Source: Bacteroidales bacterium (GTDB lineage: Bacteria > Bacteroidota > Bacteroidia > Bacteroidales > UBA932). From it: a stretch of 64,000 nucleotides of DNA. The notes beneath the pieces are model-generated. The model saw nothing but the letters and a program-made list of their open reading frames with translations, was not told the origin of the DNA and searched no databases. Position numbers and translations under genes: made by a program. The stretch lies in the NCBI GenBank assembly GCA_017477465.1, contig JAFUVU010000032.1, positions 23,556 to 87,555 on the forward strand. Direction: 5' to 3'. This document shows positions 48,801-58,659 of this stretch, in pieces (position 1 is the stretch's first letter; each line of letters begins with the position of its first letter).

Positions 48801-50050
48801 CCAGCGCTAGTATTGTAACAATCGGCGACGAAATCCTAATAGGACAGGTGCTGGACACCAACTCTCTAAACCTGGCCCGCGCCCTTGAAGAAAAGGGCAT
48901 CCATGTGAGCAGAATGCTCTCGATTGGCGATAATCGCGAAGACATAAAGGCTACCCTTGAGGCCGAAACAGCACGAAATGCAGTAGTAATCACAACCGGA
49001 GGCCTAGGCCCCACGAAGGACGATATCACCAAATCCGTCCTTATGGAGCTTTCAGGCAGCAAAAGCTGTGTCGAGCATCCCGGCCAACTGGAAATGGTGC
49101 ACAGAATCCTCAAGAACAGAGGGCTGGACGTTTTGCCGGCGAATCTGCAGCAGGCGATGGTCCCGGACACGGCAGAAGTAATTGTCAATCAATTGGGAAC
49201 GGCACCTATTATGGTGTTTCGCAATCTCCCAGGAGGCGGCACGCTCTACGCTCTGCCCGGACTCCCGCACGAGGCGGTAGGAGCCATCCACGACGTGCTG
49301 GAAGACATTTGCTCGCATCAGCACCTGGGCAAGATTCTGCACCGCAGCATTATGGTCTATGGCATAGCGGAATCGGCCCTTTCTGCAAAGATTGCCGCCT
49401 GGGAAGATGCTCTGCCTGCAGATATTCACCTCGCCTATCTTCCTAATCCCCTCACCGGTATCCGGCTGCGCCTTTCCTGCTATTCAGGCGAAAAAGCCGA
49501 TGCGTCAGAAAGGATGGAGTTCCAAATCGCTACTTTAAAACAGCTTTTGGGCAATTTGGTATATGCCGATGCTGACTCAGACCTTGAAACAGAAGTTGGC
49601 CGCCTTCTCAAAGAGAGCGGCAAGACGCTTTCGGCCGCGGAGTCTTGCACAGGAGGCGAGATAGCCCATCTGATTACATCGGTTGCCGGTTCATCGGCCT
49701 ATTTTCTGGGCTCCGTTACATCATACGCTGTGGCGGTAAAGGAAAAGGTGCTTGGGGTCCCCTCTTCTGTAATTGAGAAGCACGGCGTAGTGAGCAGCGA
49801 AGTCGCCGCGGCGATGGCGGATGGTGTAAGGAATCTGACCGGGAGCGATTATGCCGTTGCCACTACCGGACTTGCCGGCCCTTCAGGAGACGGGGTAAAT
49901 CCGGTGGGAACTGTATGGATCGGAGTCGCCGGACCTCACGGTACAAGCACCGTCAGTCGCTGTTACAAAAATGACAGAAAACGCAATATCGAGCGTTTTG
50001 CAGCCTCTGCACTGGACTTTTTGAGGATTGTTCTCGAAAAAGAACTATAG
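48797..50050 (+). CDS. cinA: CinA: competence/damage-inducible protein with NMN amidohydrolase domain
   Basis: A 417-residue two-domain protein. The N-terminal MoCF-like domain (ASIVTIGDEILIGQVLDTNSLNLARALEEKGI, TGGLGPTKDDITK) is ADP-ribose pyrophosphatase-like; the C-terminal domain (about 260-417) carries SAAESCTGGEIAHLITSVAGSSAYFLGSV and GLAGPSGDG, the PncC amidase that hydrolyses nicotinamide mononucleotide to nicotinic acid mononucleotide. The full length indicates both parts are present. It follows the DHOD-like gene with an ATGA overlap. Confidence 0.95.
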   Translation: MTSASIVTIGDEILIGQVLDTNSLNLARALEEKGIHVSRMLSIGDNREDIKATLEAETARNAVVITTGGLGPTKDDITKSVLMELSGSKSCVEHPGQLEMVHRILKNRGLDVLPANLQQAMVPDTAEVIVNQLGTAPIMVFRNLPGGGTLYALPGLPHEAVGAIHDVLEDICSHQHLGKILHRSIMVYGIAESALSAKIAAWEDALPADIHLAYLPNPLTGIRLRLSCYSGEKADASERMEFQIATLKQLLGNLVYADADSDLETEVGRLLKESGKTLSAAESCTGGEIAHLITSVAGSSAYFLGSVTSYAVAVKEKVLGVPSSVIEKHGVVSSEVAAAMADGVRNLTGSDYAVATTGLAGPSGDGVNPVGTVWIGVAGPHGTSTVSRCYKNDRKRNIERFAASALDFLRIVLEKEL

Positions 50051-50068
50051 TGATGATTTTCAACAGAT

Positions 50069-50105
50069 GAAACAAAATTGTTTAATATAGTAACATTTTT
50101 GTTTC
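50069..50105. terminator. AT-rich hairpin between converging cinA and the dipeptidase gene
   Basis: GAAACAAAA (50069-50077) and TTTTGTTTC (50097-50105) form 9-bp arms with a 19-nt loop. It may serve both converging units, but the stem is weak and has no clean T-run after it. Confidence 0.3.
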
Positions 50106-50122
50106 TAAATCGCTAAATTTCA

Positions 50123-51211
50123 CTAACTGTCTAATTCTGAGCAGTTTATGATTCTTTCGTAAACTGCCATCAAATTCCCTCCGGCGACCTTATTAACAGC
50201 CTCTTGGGAATAACCGCGCCTTAGCATTTCGTCAAAAACACGCCCTATTTCAGAGGCGTTTTCAACCCCTGCAGGAGGGACAAGGATGCCGTCAAAGTCG
50301 GAGCCTATTCCAACATGATCAATGCCGGCTAAGGAAACTGCGTGGTCTATATGATCTACGATTTCTTTTACTCCGGGGCGGTTCAACTCCTTCAGGCGGT
50401 CCTGCATCTTGTGCCAATTTTCAATGGCAGCAGGATCGGAGGGATTGGCTATGAAAGCCGTTTCGGCAAGATCGGCCGCGTCCATGAGGGCTGCGTCTTC
50501 GGGGCTGCTGGCAAAATCGTCGGAGAGGAAAGGCGGGTAGATGTTAATGCCGACATATCCGTCCTTCTCGCCCAGGGCGCGGAGCATGTCGTCGGTCAGA
50601 TTGCGACGGTGCGAACAGAGTGCCCTGCAGCATGAATGCGTGGCAATGACGGGCGCGCTGGAAAGCTCGATGCAGTCCCAGAATGCCTTGTCCGAGGCGT
50701 GCGACAGGTCGATCATCATTCCCAGCTTGTTCATTTCTTTCACAAGCGAGCGTCCGAACGGGCTCAGGCCGTTCCATCTTGTGCCTTGGGCGGCGCTGTC
50801 TGCAATCGCATTGTCGGCATTGTGGGTAAGTGTGACATAGCTAACCCCCAGCCTGTAAAAGGTTTTCAGCAGAGAAAGCGATTCCTGTATGGGAGAGCCG
50901 TTTTCCATGCCGATGAAAAGAGACATCAGTCCCTTTTTGCTGTTGGCGGCCGCTTCGTCCGGAGTGAAAGTAATGGCTGCATAGTCCGAATTGCTTTCTG
51001 CTGCGTCATATACTGCAGAAAGCATTTCCAAAGCATAGCGCGTGGCCGCATCCGGAGCCATCTGGGGAGGCGTGTATAAGGCAAAGAAGGCACCTGAATA
51101 GTCCCCCGCCTTCATCTTTGGCAGGTCCAACTGGGCGTATGTGTTGTCAATGCCTATGTCCCTAAGCCTGAGGAGCTGGGACGGCGTATCTACATGGGAG
51201 TCGAAAATCAT
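50123..51211 (-). CDS. M19-family membrane dipeptidase
   Basis: A 362-residue zinc dipeptidase: DSHVDTP at the N-terminus holds the first metal ligands (HxD), followed by IGMENGSPI, YVTLTHNADNAIAD, MIDLSHASDKAFWD with a catalytic region, PVIATHSCCRALCSHRRNLTDDML and HVGIGSDFDG. The enzyme is normally extracytoplasmic or membrane-linked and splits dipeptides, including some D-amino acid dipeptides. I see no signal peptide, so it may act in the cytoplasm. It overlaps the GIN-domain gene by 4 nt. Confidence 0.92.
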   Translation of the reverse strand: MIFDSHVDTPSQLLRLRDIGIDNTYAQLDLPKMKAGDYSGAFFALYTPPQMAPDAATRYALEMLSAVYDAAESNSDYAAITFTPDEAAANSKKGLMSLFIGMENGSPIQESLSLLKTFYRLGVSYVTLTHNADNAIADSAAQGTRWNGLSPFGRSLVKEMNKLGMMIDLSHASDKAFWDCIELSSAPVIATHSCCRALCSHRRNLTDDMLRALGEKDGYVGINIYPPFLSDDFASSPEDAALMDAADLAETAFIANPSDPAAIENWHKMQDRLKELNRPGVKEIVDHIDHAVSLAGIDHVGIGSDFDGILVPPAGVENASEIGRVFDEMLRRGYSQEAVNKVAGGNLMAVYERIINCSELDS

Positions 51212-52200
51212 TTTCCTGTTGCGCCAAGAGGAGCCAGAGTGGATTTGAACACCTTGCCGATTTTAAACACGGGCGTACCGGTATAATAGAGGGCGCTGCC
51301 GCCTACCAGGGTGGCGTCAAGAAGCTCTGATACATTGACTTCCGCCTTTGAGGAGCCGCTCATGTCTGCTTCCAGGGTTTTAGCGTCGAAACCATTGGCG
51401 TTAAGCTTTGCGCTTTTTTCTGACTTTAGATAAAGAGTTTCTGCTTCTCCTGTGAGAATCAATTCGGTAGAGCCGCCAAGCTGAAGTGATGCTTTTTGTG
51501 CTTTCTGGGAAATTGACATCTGAGGGGAGCCTGAGCCGCTGAGGGTTGTCGAGCTGCAGAAGCCATTGACGGAAACGTTGGAATTGCCGGCTGCCGATAC
51601 TACCAATTCGTTGCATTCTGTCATGGCTGTCAGATTTGAGTTGCCGTCGGTGATTATTTCTATCTTGTTGTCGGCCTTGAAATTGACAGAGGCCTGAGTG
51701 TTCTTTTTGGTATTGATGAGAATAGACGAGGCAATGAGCGTCAGGCCCTTAAGCTGGGACTTGTCGGCCAGGTTTATTTCCACTTGGTCGCCTGCGAATT
51801 CGTCGCTTGCGAGGAGAGTTGCATTGTCCGAAAGGATTATGCCTCCAATCTGAGGCATGTACACAGTTGCGCGGAAATGAGGCTGCGGAGCGTTGCGGCC
51901 TTTGAACATTTTGCGGATGTCCTTTGGAACTGACTTTTCGTCGTAGGTTATGTACAGCGTTTTGGACCTTACATATACCTGGACGTAAGGCGAAAGCACT
52001 TTATCTACAGTTACTTTTGTGTTGTAAGCACCTTTGGCCAGAGTAACTTCAAAGTCGTTTGAGACTGATACCGAGGTGAACTCCCCCACCGGGAGAACTT
52101 TTTCTTCCAATTGGGTGGTGTACTGTTGAGCGTTTGCCGCAAAAGCAAAAGCGATTGTGCAAATAACAATCGATAACACTCTGTTGATTAATGCCTTCAT
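51208..52200 (-). CDS. GIN-domain (DUF2807) secreted protein
   Basis: A 330-residue protein with a signal peptide (IVICTIAFAFAANAQ) and a right-handed beta-helix-like repeat core of short strands (FTSVSVSNDFEVTLAKG, VVSAAGNSNVSVNGFCSSTTLSGSGSPQMSI, LSGSSKAEVNVSELLDATLVGGSALYYTG) typical of DUF2807/GIN proteins, probably in the periplasm or on the outer membrane. Function unknown. It overlaps the dipeptidase and lies 14 nt after the ABC-F gene. Confidence 0.88.
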   Translation of the reverse strand: MKALINRVLSIVICTIAFAFAANAQQYTTQLEEKVLPVGEFTSVSVSNDFEVTLAKGAYNTKVTVDKVLSPYVQVYVRSKTLYITYDEKSVPKDIRKMFKGRNAPQPHFRATVYMPQIGGIILSDNATLLASDEFAGDQVEINLADKSQLKGLTLIASSILINTKKNTQASVNFKADNKIEIITDGNSNLTAMTECNELVVSAAGNSNVSVNGFCSSTTLSGSGSPQMSISQKAQKASLQLGGSTELILTGEAETLYLKSEKSAKLNANGFDAKTLEADMSGSSKAEVNVSELLDATLVGGSALYYTGTPVFKIGKVFKSTLAPLGATGK

Positions 52201-52214
52201 ATCTCAATTTTTTT

Positions 52215-54146
52215 TTATTCCAATTCTTCCATCAGACTGGTCCATTCGTCTGTGAGGGGCTCCAGTGCCATTTTTTGCTCCAGGTATTCGCGTGTGAGCT
52301 CCAAAATATCGGCATTATTTGTGGGATTTGCAAGGATTTTTTCAATTTCTCCCATCCTCTGCTCCCGTTTGCCGATTTCTTTTTCCAGATAGTCTATCCT
52401 ATTGCGCAGCTTTCGCTGTTCTTTTGATATAAACTTCTGCTGCTGAAACTTACGTTGCGATTCAAGCTTCTGCTCACTCTCTTTGGGCGAAGCAACTGCG
52501 GCCGAATTCTTTCTTTCCAGCTCTTGCAGACTTTCCAGTTTTCTCTTTTGCAGGAAGTCCTGAACTCCGCCAAGATGCTCTGTCACCTTGCCGTCTCTGA
52601 ATTCGTACAGCTTGTCAACCAGTCCGTCAAGGAAGTCACGGTCGTGAGATACGACAACAAGCGTGCCATCGAAAGACTTAAGCGCCTGTTTCAGAACATC
52701 TTTTGACCGGATGTCCATGTGGTTTGTGGGTTCGTCCAATGCAAGTACGTTGTAGGGAGACAGCATCAGGCAGGCCATTCCGAGGCGTGCCCGTTCACCG
52801 CCGCTGAGAACTGATACTTTCTTATCGATATCCTCCCCTTTGAAAAGGAAGGCTCCAAGCAGGTCACGGAGCCTGGTCCTTATTTCCCCCACCGCTATCC
52901 TGTCCAGAGTGCCCAGCACGGTTTCTTTAGGGTCCAGGACGTCTTCCTGATTCTGGGCATAATAGCCTATCTTCACATTATGCCCGACCTTGGCTTCACC
53001 GCCCAAGGGCTCCAGCTCTCCCATGATAACTCGCATAAGAGTGGTTTTGCCTTCGCCGTTTCGGCCTACCAAAGCCACCTTCTCGCCCCTTTTAATCTCT
53101 ATCTGGGCGTGGCTGAAGACCGTTTTCTGCGGGTATCCTACGGTGAGATCAGAGCCTTTGAACACCACGTCTCCCGAACGCTGTGCGGGTGGAAACCTGA
53201 GGCTGAACTCGCTGTTGTCGCTTTCGTCTATCTGTATCCTGTCCAGTTTCTCAAGTGCTTTGATGCGTGACTGGACCTGATTGCTCTTTGTGGGTTTGTA
53301 GCGGAAGCGGTTGATAAAGTCCTCTGTCTTTTCAATCATCTTCTGCTGATTTTCGTACGCCGCCGTTTGCTGGGCGATCCGCTCGGCCCTTAAAGCGACG
53401 TACTGGCTGTACGGAACCTTATAATCATGTATATGCCCGAGCATTATCTCCACCGTGCGTGTGGTGACATTGTCCAGGAACTTCCTGTCGTGCGAAACAA
53501 GCAGTACCGCTCCCCTATATGCCTTCAGGTAATCTTCGAACCACTCAATCGATTCAATGTCAAGGTGGTTGGTGGGTTCGTCCAGGAGCAGCACATCGGG
53601 CTTTGACAGCAGGATCTTGGCCAGTTCGATACGCATGTTCCACCCCTGGCTGAAGGTTTCGGTCTTCCTGTCAAGTTCATCGGCCTTGAAGCCTAGGCCT
53701 GCAAGCACTTTTTCTGCCTGAGCGCGGGGAGAAACGCCGCTCTCCAAAGCAAGCGCGTCATTGAGGTAATTCAAGCGGGCGATAAGCGCTGCATATTGGG
53801 CCGACTCGTAGTCTGTCCTTGATGCAAGCTCTTCTGTCACAGCTTTTTCCTCTTCTTCGAGCCTATGGATATAGTCGAATACCGACAGCACTTCTTCGAT
53901 GACGCTGTGCCCCTTGTGGTGCTCCATAATCTGCGGCAGATATCCTATCTTGATGCCGGACGAGGGCTTTTCTACACTTCCCTGCGTCGGGCTCTGCTCT
54001 CCGGTAATGAGTTTCATCAGGGTTGTCTTGCCGGCACCGTTCTTCCCTACCAGACCTATCTTTTCGGACTCGCTGATATGGAAGCTGATGTTGTCGAGAA
54101 GGGTGAAGCTGCCGAACGCAACGGTGACGTTATTGATGGAAATCAT
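52215..54146 (-). CDS. ABC-F family ATPase (ribosome-associated type)
   Basis: A 643-residue cytoplasmic protein with two ABC domains and no membrane segments. The first has Walker A GKNGAGKTT and LLDEPTNHLDIESIEWFE; the second has GRNGEGKTT, signature LSGGERARL and ALDEPTNHMDIRSK. A linker between them and a long coiled-coil C-terminus (EQRKLRNRIDYLEKEIGKREQRMGEIEKILAN) are typical of Uup/YheS-type factors that act on translating ribosomes. It overlaps tatC by 4 nt. Nothing here indicates antibiotic resistance. Confidence 0.93.
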   Translation of the reverse strand: MISINNVTVAFGSFTLLDNISFHISESEKIGLVGKNGAGKTTLMKLITGEQSPTQGSVEKPSSGIKIGYLPQIMEHHKGHSVIEEVLSVFDYIHRLEEEEKAVTEELASRTDYESAQYAALIARLNYLNDALALESGVSPRAQAEKVLAGLGFKADELDRKTETFSQGWNMRIELAKILLSKPDVLLLDEPTNHLDIESIEWFEDYLKAYRGAVLLVSHDRKFLDNVTTRTVEIMLGHIHDYKVPYSQYVALRAERIAQQTAAYENQQKMIEKTEDFINRFRYKPTKSNQVQSRIKALEKLDRIQIDESDNSEFSLRFPPAQRSGDVVFKGSDLTVGYPQKTVFSHAQIEIKRGEKVALVGRNGEGKTTLMRVIMGELEPLGGEAKVGHNVKIGYYAQNQEDVLDPKETVLGTLDRIAVGEIRTRLRDLLGAFLFKGEDIDKKVSVLSGGERARLGMACLMLSPYNVLALDEPTNHMDIRSKDVLKQALKSFDGTLVVVSHDRDFLDGLVDKLYEFRDGKVTEHLGGVQDFLQKRKLESLQELERKNSAAVASPKESEQKLESQRKFQQQKFISKEQRKLRNRIDYLEKEIGKREQRMGEIEKILANPTNNADILELTREYLEQKMALEPLTDEWTSLMEELE

Positions 54147-54880
54147 TTCTTGCAGAGGAGGATGGATAATTCGAACAGTCCGTATAGGGGAAAGGCCAGA
54201 ACGAACATGGAAAACGGATCGCTAGGAGTTATGAAAGCTGCTAATATTAAGATGATTACAAATGCGTACTTTCTCCATTGCTTTAACTGACTCCTGTTAA
54301 GGATGCCAAGGTTGGAGAGCACCAGAATAATTGTAGGGAACTCGAAAAGAATACCTATCAGGAACACCATGGACGTGAACATGGACATGTATGAGCCCAG
54401 CGAAATGGTATTCTGAATGGCATCGCTTACAGAGAAATTCACAAAGAACATCAGGCAGACCGGCAGAACCACGAAATAGCCGACGGCCACCCCTAAGTAA
54501 AACAATCCCGACGAGAGTGAAAAGGCTGTCCTTACTGCCTTTCGTTCATTGTCGTAAAGAGCCGGCACGATGAATTTCCAGATCTCGTAAACGATATAAG
54601 GAAACGCCAATACGACGCCGCAGAGAACGGAAACCTTGAGATAGACAAAGAACTGGGCCGATAATGCTATGTTTATCAGCTCCATCGAGAAGTCTATCCC
54701 CGGGAGGCGATATAAGAGGAAATCGGGTCTTGTCGGCCAGAGAACGACGCTGAACAGTTGTTTTGGGAAACAAAGGAAAATGGCGGAGAACAAAACAACT
54801 GCAAGAACCGAGCGGAACAAGGTTCCCCTCAGCTCTTCCAGATGGTCCCAGAAGGACATTTCCGCGTCCTTCCCTGCCAC
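54143..54880 (-). CDS. tatC: Twin-arginine translocase subunit TatC
   Basis: A 245-residue membrane protein with six helices and the TatC start MSFWDHLEELRGTLFRSVLAV (conserved HLEELR). FPYIVYEIWKFIVPALYDNERK and the last helices match. TatC binds twin-arginine signal peptides. Together with the TatA next to it (1-nt gap) it forms a minimal Tat system; no TatB gene is seen here. Confidence 0.95.
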   Translation of the reverse strand: MAGKDAEMSFWDHLEELRGTLFRSVLAVVLFSAIFLCFPKQLFSVVLWPTRPDFLLYRLPGIDFSMELINIALSAQFFVYLKVSVLCGVVLAFPYIVYEIWKFIVPALYDNERKAVRTAFSLSSGLFYLGVAVGYFVVLPVCLMFFVNFSVSDAIQNTISLGSYMSMFTSMVFLIGILFEFPTIILVLSNLGILNRSQLKQWRKYAFVIILILAAFITPSDPFSMFVLAFPLYGLFELSILLCKK

Positions 54881-54881
54881 G

Positions 54882-55079
54882 TTATTCCTTTTTGTAGTTA
54901 TCGTCGTCCTTGATTTCTTTCTCCACCTCGTTCATCCCATCCTTGAAGCTCTTGACGCCCTTACCGATGCCTTTCATGAGTTCGGGGATTTTTTTGCCGC
55001 CGAAGAGTAAGACAACTACGGCAACAATGGCAACGATCTCCCATGTGCCGATCATAATGATAAGTGGATAAGTAGTCAT
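54882..55079 (-). CDS. tatA: Twin-arginine translocase subunit TatA/E
   Basis: A 65-residue protein: one membrane helix ([13 protein letters not shown]), the conserved [16 protein letters not shown] hinge and an acidic amphipathic tail. It forms the Tat pore with TatC. The frame offers ATG at 55079 and at 55055 ([11 protein letters not shown]); the second matches TatA length better, the first lies 4 nt after the thioesterase gene. Confidence 0.93.
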   Translation of the reverse strand: MTTYPLIIMIGTWEIVAIVAVVVLLFGGKKIPELMKGIGKGVKSFKDGMNEVEKEIKDDDNYKKE

Positions 55080-55083
55080 GTTA

Positions 55084-55497
55084 TCAGTCGTTAATGTGTT
55101 CTTCTAACAATTTTGCAAGCGGCTCGGGGCAGCGCACGGGCATGAAGCTGTCTTTGTCCAGGAATCCCAGCGTTACCGTTCCGTCTGCGCAGAGCTCTCC
55201 GTTCTGGTTATAGACTGCCTGTTTGATCACCATCTTTGCAAGCGGGACTTTGTTAACCTCGGCGGTTGCTGTGAGGACGTCGCCCATTCTTGCGGGATGA
55301 CGGAAGTGGCATTCTACGGAAACTATGGGGACAACCACATTCAGTTCCTTTTCGCACTTTTCAATCGGGAAACCAAGCTTGACCATCATCTCGTCCCTTG
55401 CTATTTCGAAATAACGGATATAGTTTGAGTGATGGACTACCGCCATCTGGTCCGTTTCGTAGTACCTGACCGGGAAAACTGCCTTGAAAATAGCCAT
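55084..55497 (-). CDS. Acyl-CoA thioesterase, 4HBT/YbgC family
   Basis: A 137-residue hotdog-fold protein with [26 protein letters not shown] (the catalytic Asp is in YYETDQM and the His follows). It hydrolyses acyl-CoA thioesters; the acyl chain is unknown. It is part of the minus-strand run after valS, 33 nt from valS and 4 nt from tatA. Confidence 0.9.
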   Translation of the reverse strand: MAIFKAVFPVRYYETDQMAVVHHSNYIRYFEIARDEMMVKLGFPIEKCEKELNVVVPIVSVECHFRHPARMGDVLTATAEVNKVPLAKMVIKQAVYNQNGELCADGTVTLGFLDKDSFMPVRCPEPLAKLLEEHIND

Positions 55498-55530
55498 AAC
55501 AAAAATGTTATAGGTAATAACTTAATTGTT

Positions 55531-58188
55531 TTATAGGCTCTTTTTCAGAGTCTTAATCTTTTCTTCAAGACTTTCTATCTTGGAGAGTGAATCGGCCTCT
55601 TTTTTGCGCTCGTTTTCTATTACGGCTGCTGGAGCATGTGCTGTGAACTTCTCATTTGCCAGTTTTGCACGTACTCCGGCGAGGAATTTTTGCTGGTGCT
55701 CCAGATCTTTTTGTGCTTTTTCAATCTCCTCTGAAACATTCACCAGGCCGTCCAGTGCGATGAACATTTCTATCGTGCGGACCATGAATCCGACACCTTG
55801 GGCGCCGGCGAAGTCCTGCACCAACTCCACTTTTGCATTGGCCATTTTCTCTACGATCGGAATCATTTCAGCGGGGAAATCGCTGCCTTTGATTTTGAGG
55901 GAGAGAACTTGCTTGGGGGCAAGATTACGCTGGTTGCGGATACCTCTTGCGCTGTTCACTGTCTCAGTAGCGATGGCAAAGCTGTCGAGGAGAGCGCTGT
56001 CCACTTTTTCCGCTTTGGGCGTGGGGGCGAACATAATGGTGTCGCCGTCCTGTCTTGGTGCAATGTCCTGCCACAGTTCTTCCGTGATGAACGGCATGAC
56101 AGGATGAATAAGTTTGAGCAGAGCTTCGAAGTACTCCAACGTGGCCTTGTATGAGTCCGGATCTATCGGCTGGCCGAAGGCGGGCTTGATGGCCTCAAGG
56201 TACCAGGAGCAGTAGTCGTCCCAGAAGAGGCGGTAAATGGTCATGAGAGCGTCCGAGATGCGGAATTTGCTGTAATGATCCTCCACCAGGGCGACAGTCT
56301 CGGACAATGTGTTGCGGAACCATTCGATTGCAGTCTTGGCCACTGCGCTCTGCTGCAGGCTTTCGTCCACGTTGAAGCCCTTGACCAGGCGGTAGGAGTT
56401 CCAAATCTTATTGCAGAAGGCGGCTCCCTGCTTTATTTGAGCCTCATCATAGAAGATGTCGTTTCCGGCACTGGAGCAAAGCAGCATGCCGATTCGCACT
56501 GCATCAGCCCCGTAGGTTTTGATAAGATCAAGCGGGTCCGGAGAATTGCCGAGGGTCTTGGACATCTTGCGGCCGATCTTGTCGCGCACTATGCCGGTGA
56601 AATAAACATGGGAGAACGGCTCCTTGCCCATGAATTCCTCCCCTGCCATGATCATGCGGGCTACCCAGAAGAAGATGATATCCGGGCCTGTTACCAGATC
56701 ATTGGTAGGATAATAATAGGCCAGGTCTTTGTTGGGCTGATGCTCGGGATGTCCGGGTTTTTCGGGGTCGAACACTGAGATCGGCCACAGCCAGGAACTG
56801 AACCAGGTGTCCAGTACGTCCTCGTCTTGATGGAGGTCTTCCATCTTGATAGAAGGATTAATAGCCTGTGCTGCTTTAAGTGCTGCTTCAGGTGTTGATT
56901 CTACGACGTACTGGCCGTCCGGCAGGTAATAGGCAGGAATGCGCTGTCCCCACCAGAGCTGGCGGGAAATGCACCAGTCGCGGGCGTTTTCCATCCAGTG
57001 GCGGTATGTGTTGACGTATTTTTCGGGAATGAAACGGGTGCGTCCGCTTTCAACGGTTTCCAGTGCCATCTTTGCGAGGGTTTCCATTTTCAGGAACCAC
57101 TGTGCGCTGAGCCTGGGCTCGATAACCGCGGTGGTGCGCTCCGAATAACCTACCGGCGAGGTGTATTCCTCTGTCTTAACAAGATTGCCGGCTTCTTCCA
57201 GCATCTTGACAATCTTCTTGCGGGCGACGAAGCGGTCCTCCCCTACGAGGATCTGCGCCTTTTCATTGAGGCGTCCATGTTCGTCAATGATATCCAGCAC
57301 CGGCAGATTGTGCCGCAGGCCGATTTCATAGTCATGAACATCGTGCGCAGGCGTGACTTTAAGGCATCCTGTACCGAAGTCCATTTCTACGTAAGAATCC
57401 TCAATCACAGGGATTTCCTTGCCGATCAGCGGGATAAGCACCTTCTTGCCGCGCAGCCAGTGGTGGCGCTCGTCGGCCGGGTTTACGCAGATGGCGGCAT
57501 CGGCCATAATTGTTTCCGGGCGGGTGGTGGCTATGACGAGGAATTTATCGGTGGGATGTCCTTCGCCGTCTGAAATGTAGTATTTCAGATGGTAGAAATG
57601 GCTCTTTGTGTCTTTGTGGATGACTTCGTCGTCGCTTACTGCAGTGAGGGCTTCAGGATCCCAGTTTACCATTCTGACGCCTTTGTAGATCCAGCCTTTC
57701 TTGTAAAAATACACGAAAGTGTTGATCACGGCTTCCGAGAGGGCGGGTTCCATGGTGAAGCGGGTACGGTCCCAGTCGCAGGAACAGCCCAGCTTGCGAA
57801 GTTGCTCCAGAATAATGCCGCCGTGCTCTTCTTTCCACTGCCAGGCATGCTGGAGGAATTCTTCGCGCGTGAGGCTGTCTTTGGAGATGCCCATGGCCTT
57901 CAGCTTTGCAACCACTTTGCTTTCGGTTGCTATTGAGGCATGGTCTGTGCCGGGCACCCAGCATGCGTTTTTACCGTCCATCCTTGCTTTGCGGATGAGC
58001 ACGTCGTTCAGAGTATTGTTGAGCACGTGGCCCATGTGAAGGATTCCGGTCACATTGGGCGGCGGTATAACTATGGTGTAGGGCTGTTTGTCGTTAGGTT
58101 CGCTGTGGAAAAATTTGTGTGTGAGCCAGTAGGCATACCACTTGTCTTCCACTTCACTGGCACTGTACTTCGCTGCTAATTCTTTCAT
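55531..58188 (-). CDS. valS: Valine--tRNA ligase
   Basis: An 885-residue class I synthetase with PPPNVTGILHMGHVLNN (HIGH motif as HMGH, 51-54), the editing domain (MDFGTGCLKVTPAHDVHDYEIG) and KMSKTLGNSPDPL for the KMSKS motif. The C-terminal anticodon domain and coiled coil (EIEKAQKDLEHQQKFLAGV) are complete. It leads a seven-gene minus-strand run to the dipeptidase. A -7 box lies 38 nt upstream. Confidence 0.97.
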   Translation of the reverse strand: MKELAAKYSASEVEDKWYAYWLTHKFFHSEPNDKQPYTIVIPPPNVTGILHMGHVLNNTLNDVLIRKARMDGKNACWVPGTDHASIATESKVVAKLKAMGISKDSLTREEFLQHAWQWKEEHGGIILEQLRKLGCSCDWDRTRFTMEPALSEAVINTFVYFYKKGWIYKGVRMVNWDPEALTAVSDDEVIHKDTKSHFYHLKYYISDGEGHPTDKFLVIATTRPETIMADAAICVNPADERHHWLRGKKVLIPLIGKEIPVIEDSYVEMDFGTGCLKVTPAHDVHDYEIGLRHNLPVLDIIDEHGRLNEKAQILVGEDRFVARKKIVKMLEEAGNLVKTEEYTSPVGYSERTTAVIEPRLSAQWFLKMETLAKMALETVESGRTRFIPEKYVNTYRHWMENARDWCISRQLWWGQRIPAYYLPDGQYVVESTPEAALKAAQAINPSIKMEDLHQDEDVLDTWFSSWLWPISVFDPEKPGHPEHQPNKDLAYYYPTNDLVTGPDIIFFWVARMIMAGEEFMGKEPFSHVYFTGIVRDKIGRKMSKTLGNSPDPLDLIKTYGADAVRIGMLLCSSAGNDIFYDEAQIKQGAAFCNKIWNSYRLVKGFNVDESLQQSAVAKTAIEWFRNTLSETVALVEDHYSKFRISDALMTIYRLFWDDYCSWYLEAIKPAFGQPIDPDSYKATLEYFEALLKLIHPVMPFITEELWQDIAPRQDGDTIMFAPTPKAEKVDSALLDSFAIATETVNSARGIRNQRNLAPKQVLSLKIKGSDFPAEMIPIVEKMANAKVELVQDFAGAQGVGFMVRTIEMFIALDGLVNVSEEIEKAQKDLEHQQKFLAGVRAKLANEKFTAHAPAAVIENERKKEADSLSKIESLEEKIKTLKKSL

Positions 58189-58226
58189 ATAATGTTTGAT
58201 GTTTCTAATTCAAGTCCTATAACCTG

Positions 58227-58234
58227 CAAAATTA
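58227..58234 (-). promoter_or_regulatory. -7 promoter box for the valS unit
   Basis: TAATTTTG followed by CA on the minus strand, 38 nt before the ATG at 58188. Confidence 0.45.
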
Positions 58235-58246
58235 CTGAAATTTTGT

Positions 58247-58254
58247 TAAATTTG
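58247..58254 (+). promoter_or_regulatory. -7 promoter box for the DUF3467 gene
   Basis: TAAATTTG followed by CG, 28 nt before the ATG at 58283. The divergent valS box lies 12 nt away. Confidence 0.5.
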
Positions 58255-58282
58255 CGAATAAGAATACTAAAGAAGCTATTAT

Positions 58283-58621
58283 ATGGATAACAATCAACCC
58301 AAACCTCAGAACCAGATAAGCCTGGAACTCAAGCCCGAAGTGGCAAAAGGCTCATATTCCAACCTTGCAATCATCTCCCATTCCCGCAGCGAATTCATAA
58401 TCGACTTCGCCACTACCCTGCCCGGATTGGCCAAGCCGGAGATCGGCAACCGCATAATAATGACGCCGGAACATGCAAAACGCCTGATGAACGCCCTCTT
58501 CGACAACATCTCAAAATACGAGGCCCAGTTCGGTATAATAGACCTGGGAGGCAAGCCCCAGCCTGGAAGCACATTCAATCTGAATGATTTCGGGCCCCTC
58601 GGCGGCGGAAACAAATCTTAA
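58283..58621 (+). CDS. DUF3467 family protein
   Basis: A 112-residue acidic protein: ISLELKPEVAKGSYSNLAIISHSRSEFIIDFATTLPGLAKPEIGNRIIMTPEHAKRLMNALFDNISKYE is the DUF3467 core, and the tail is Gly-rich (FGPLGGGNKS). The family is small, conserved in Bacteroidota and of unknown function, structurally linked to a beta-sandwich. It is a single-gene unit with its own promoter and a hairpin terminator. Confidence 0.92.
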   Translation: MDNNQPKPQNQISLELKPEVAKGSYSNLAIISHSRSEFIIDFATTLPGLAKPEIGNRIIMTPEHAKRLMNALFDNISKYEAQFGIIDLGGKPQPGSTFNLNDFGPLGGGNKS

Positions 58622-58659
58622 AAAAATGGCTGGTCAAATTTAAGACCAGCCAATTTTTT
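58621..58659. terminator. Bidirectional intrinsic terminator between the DUF3467 gene and citF
   Basis: Perfect 9-bp arms TGGCTGGTC (58627-58635) and GACCAGCCA (58644-58652), an 8-nt loop, six A before and six T after (58654-58659). It can end both converging transcripts. Confidence 0.88.
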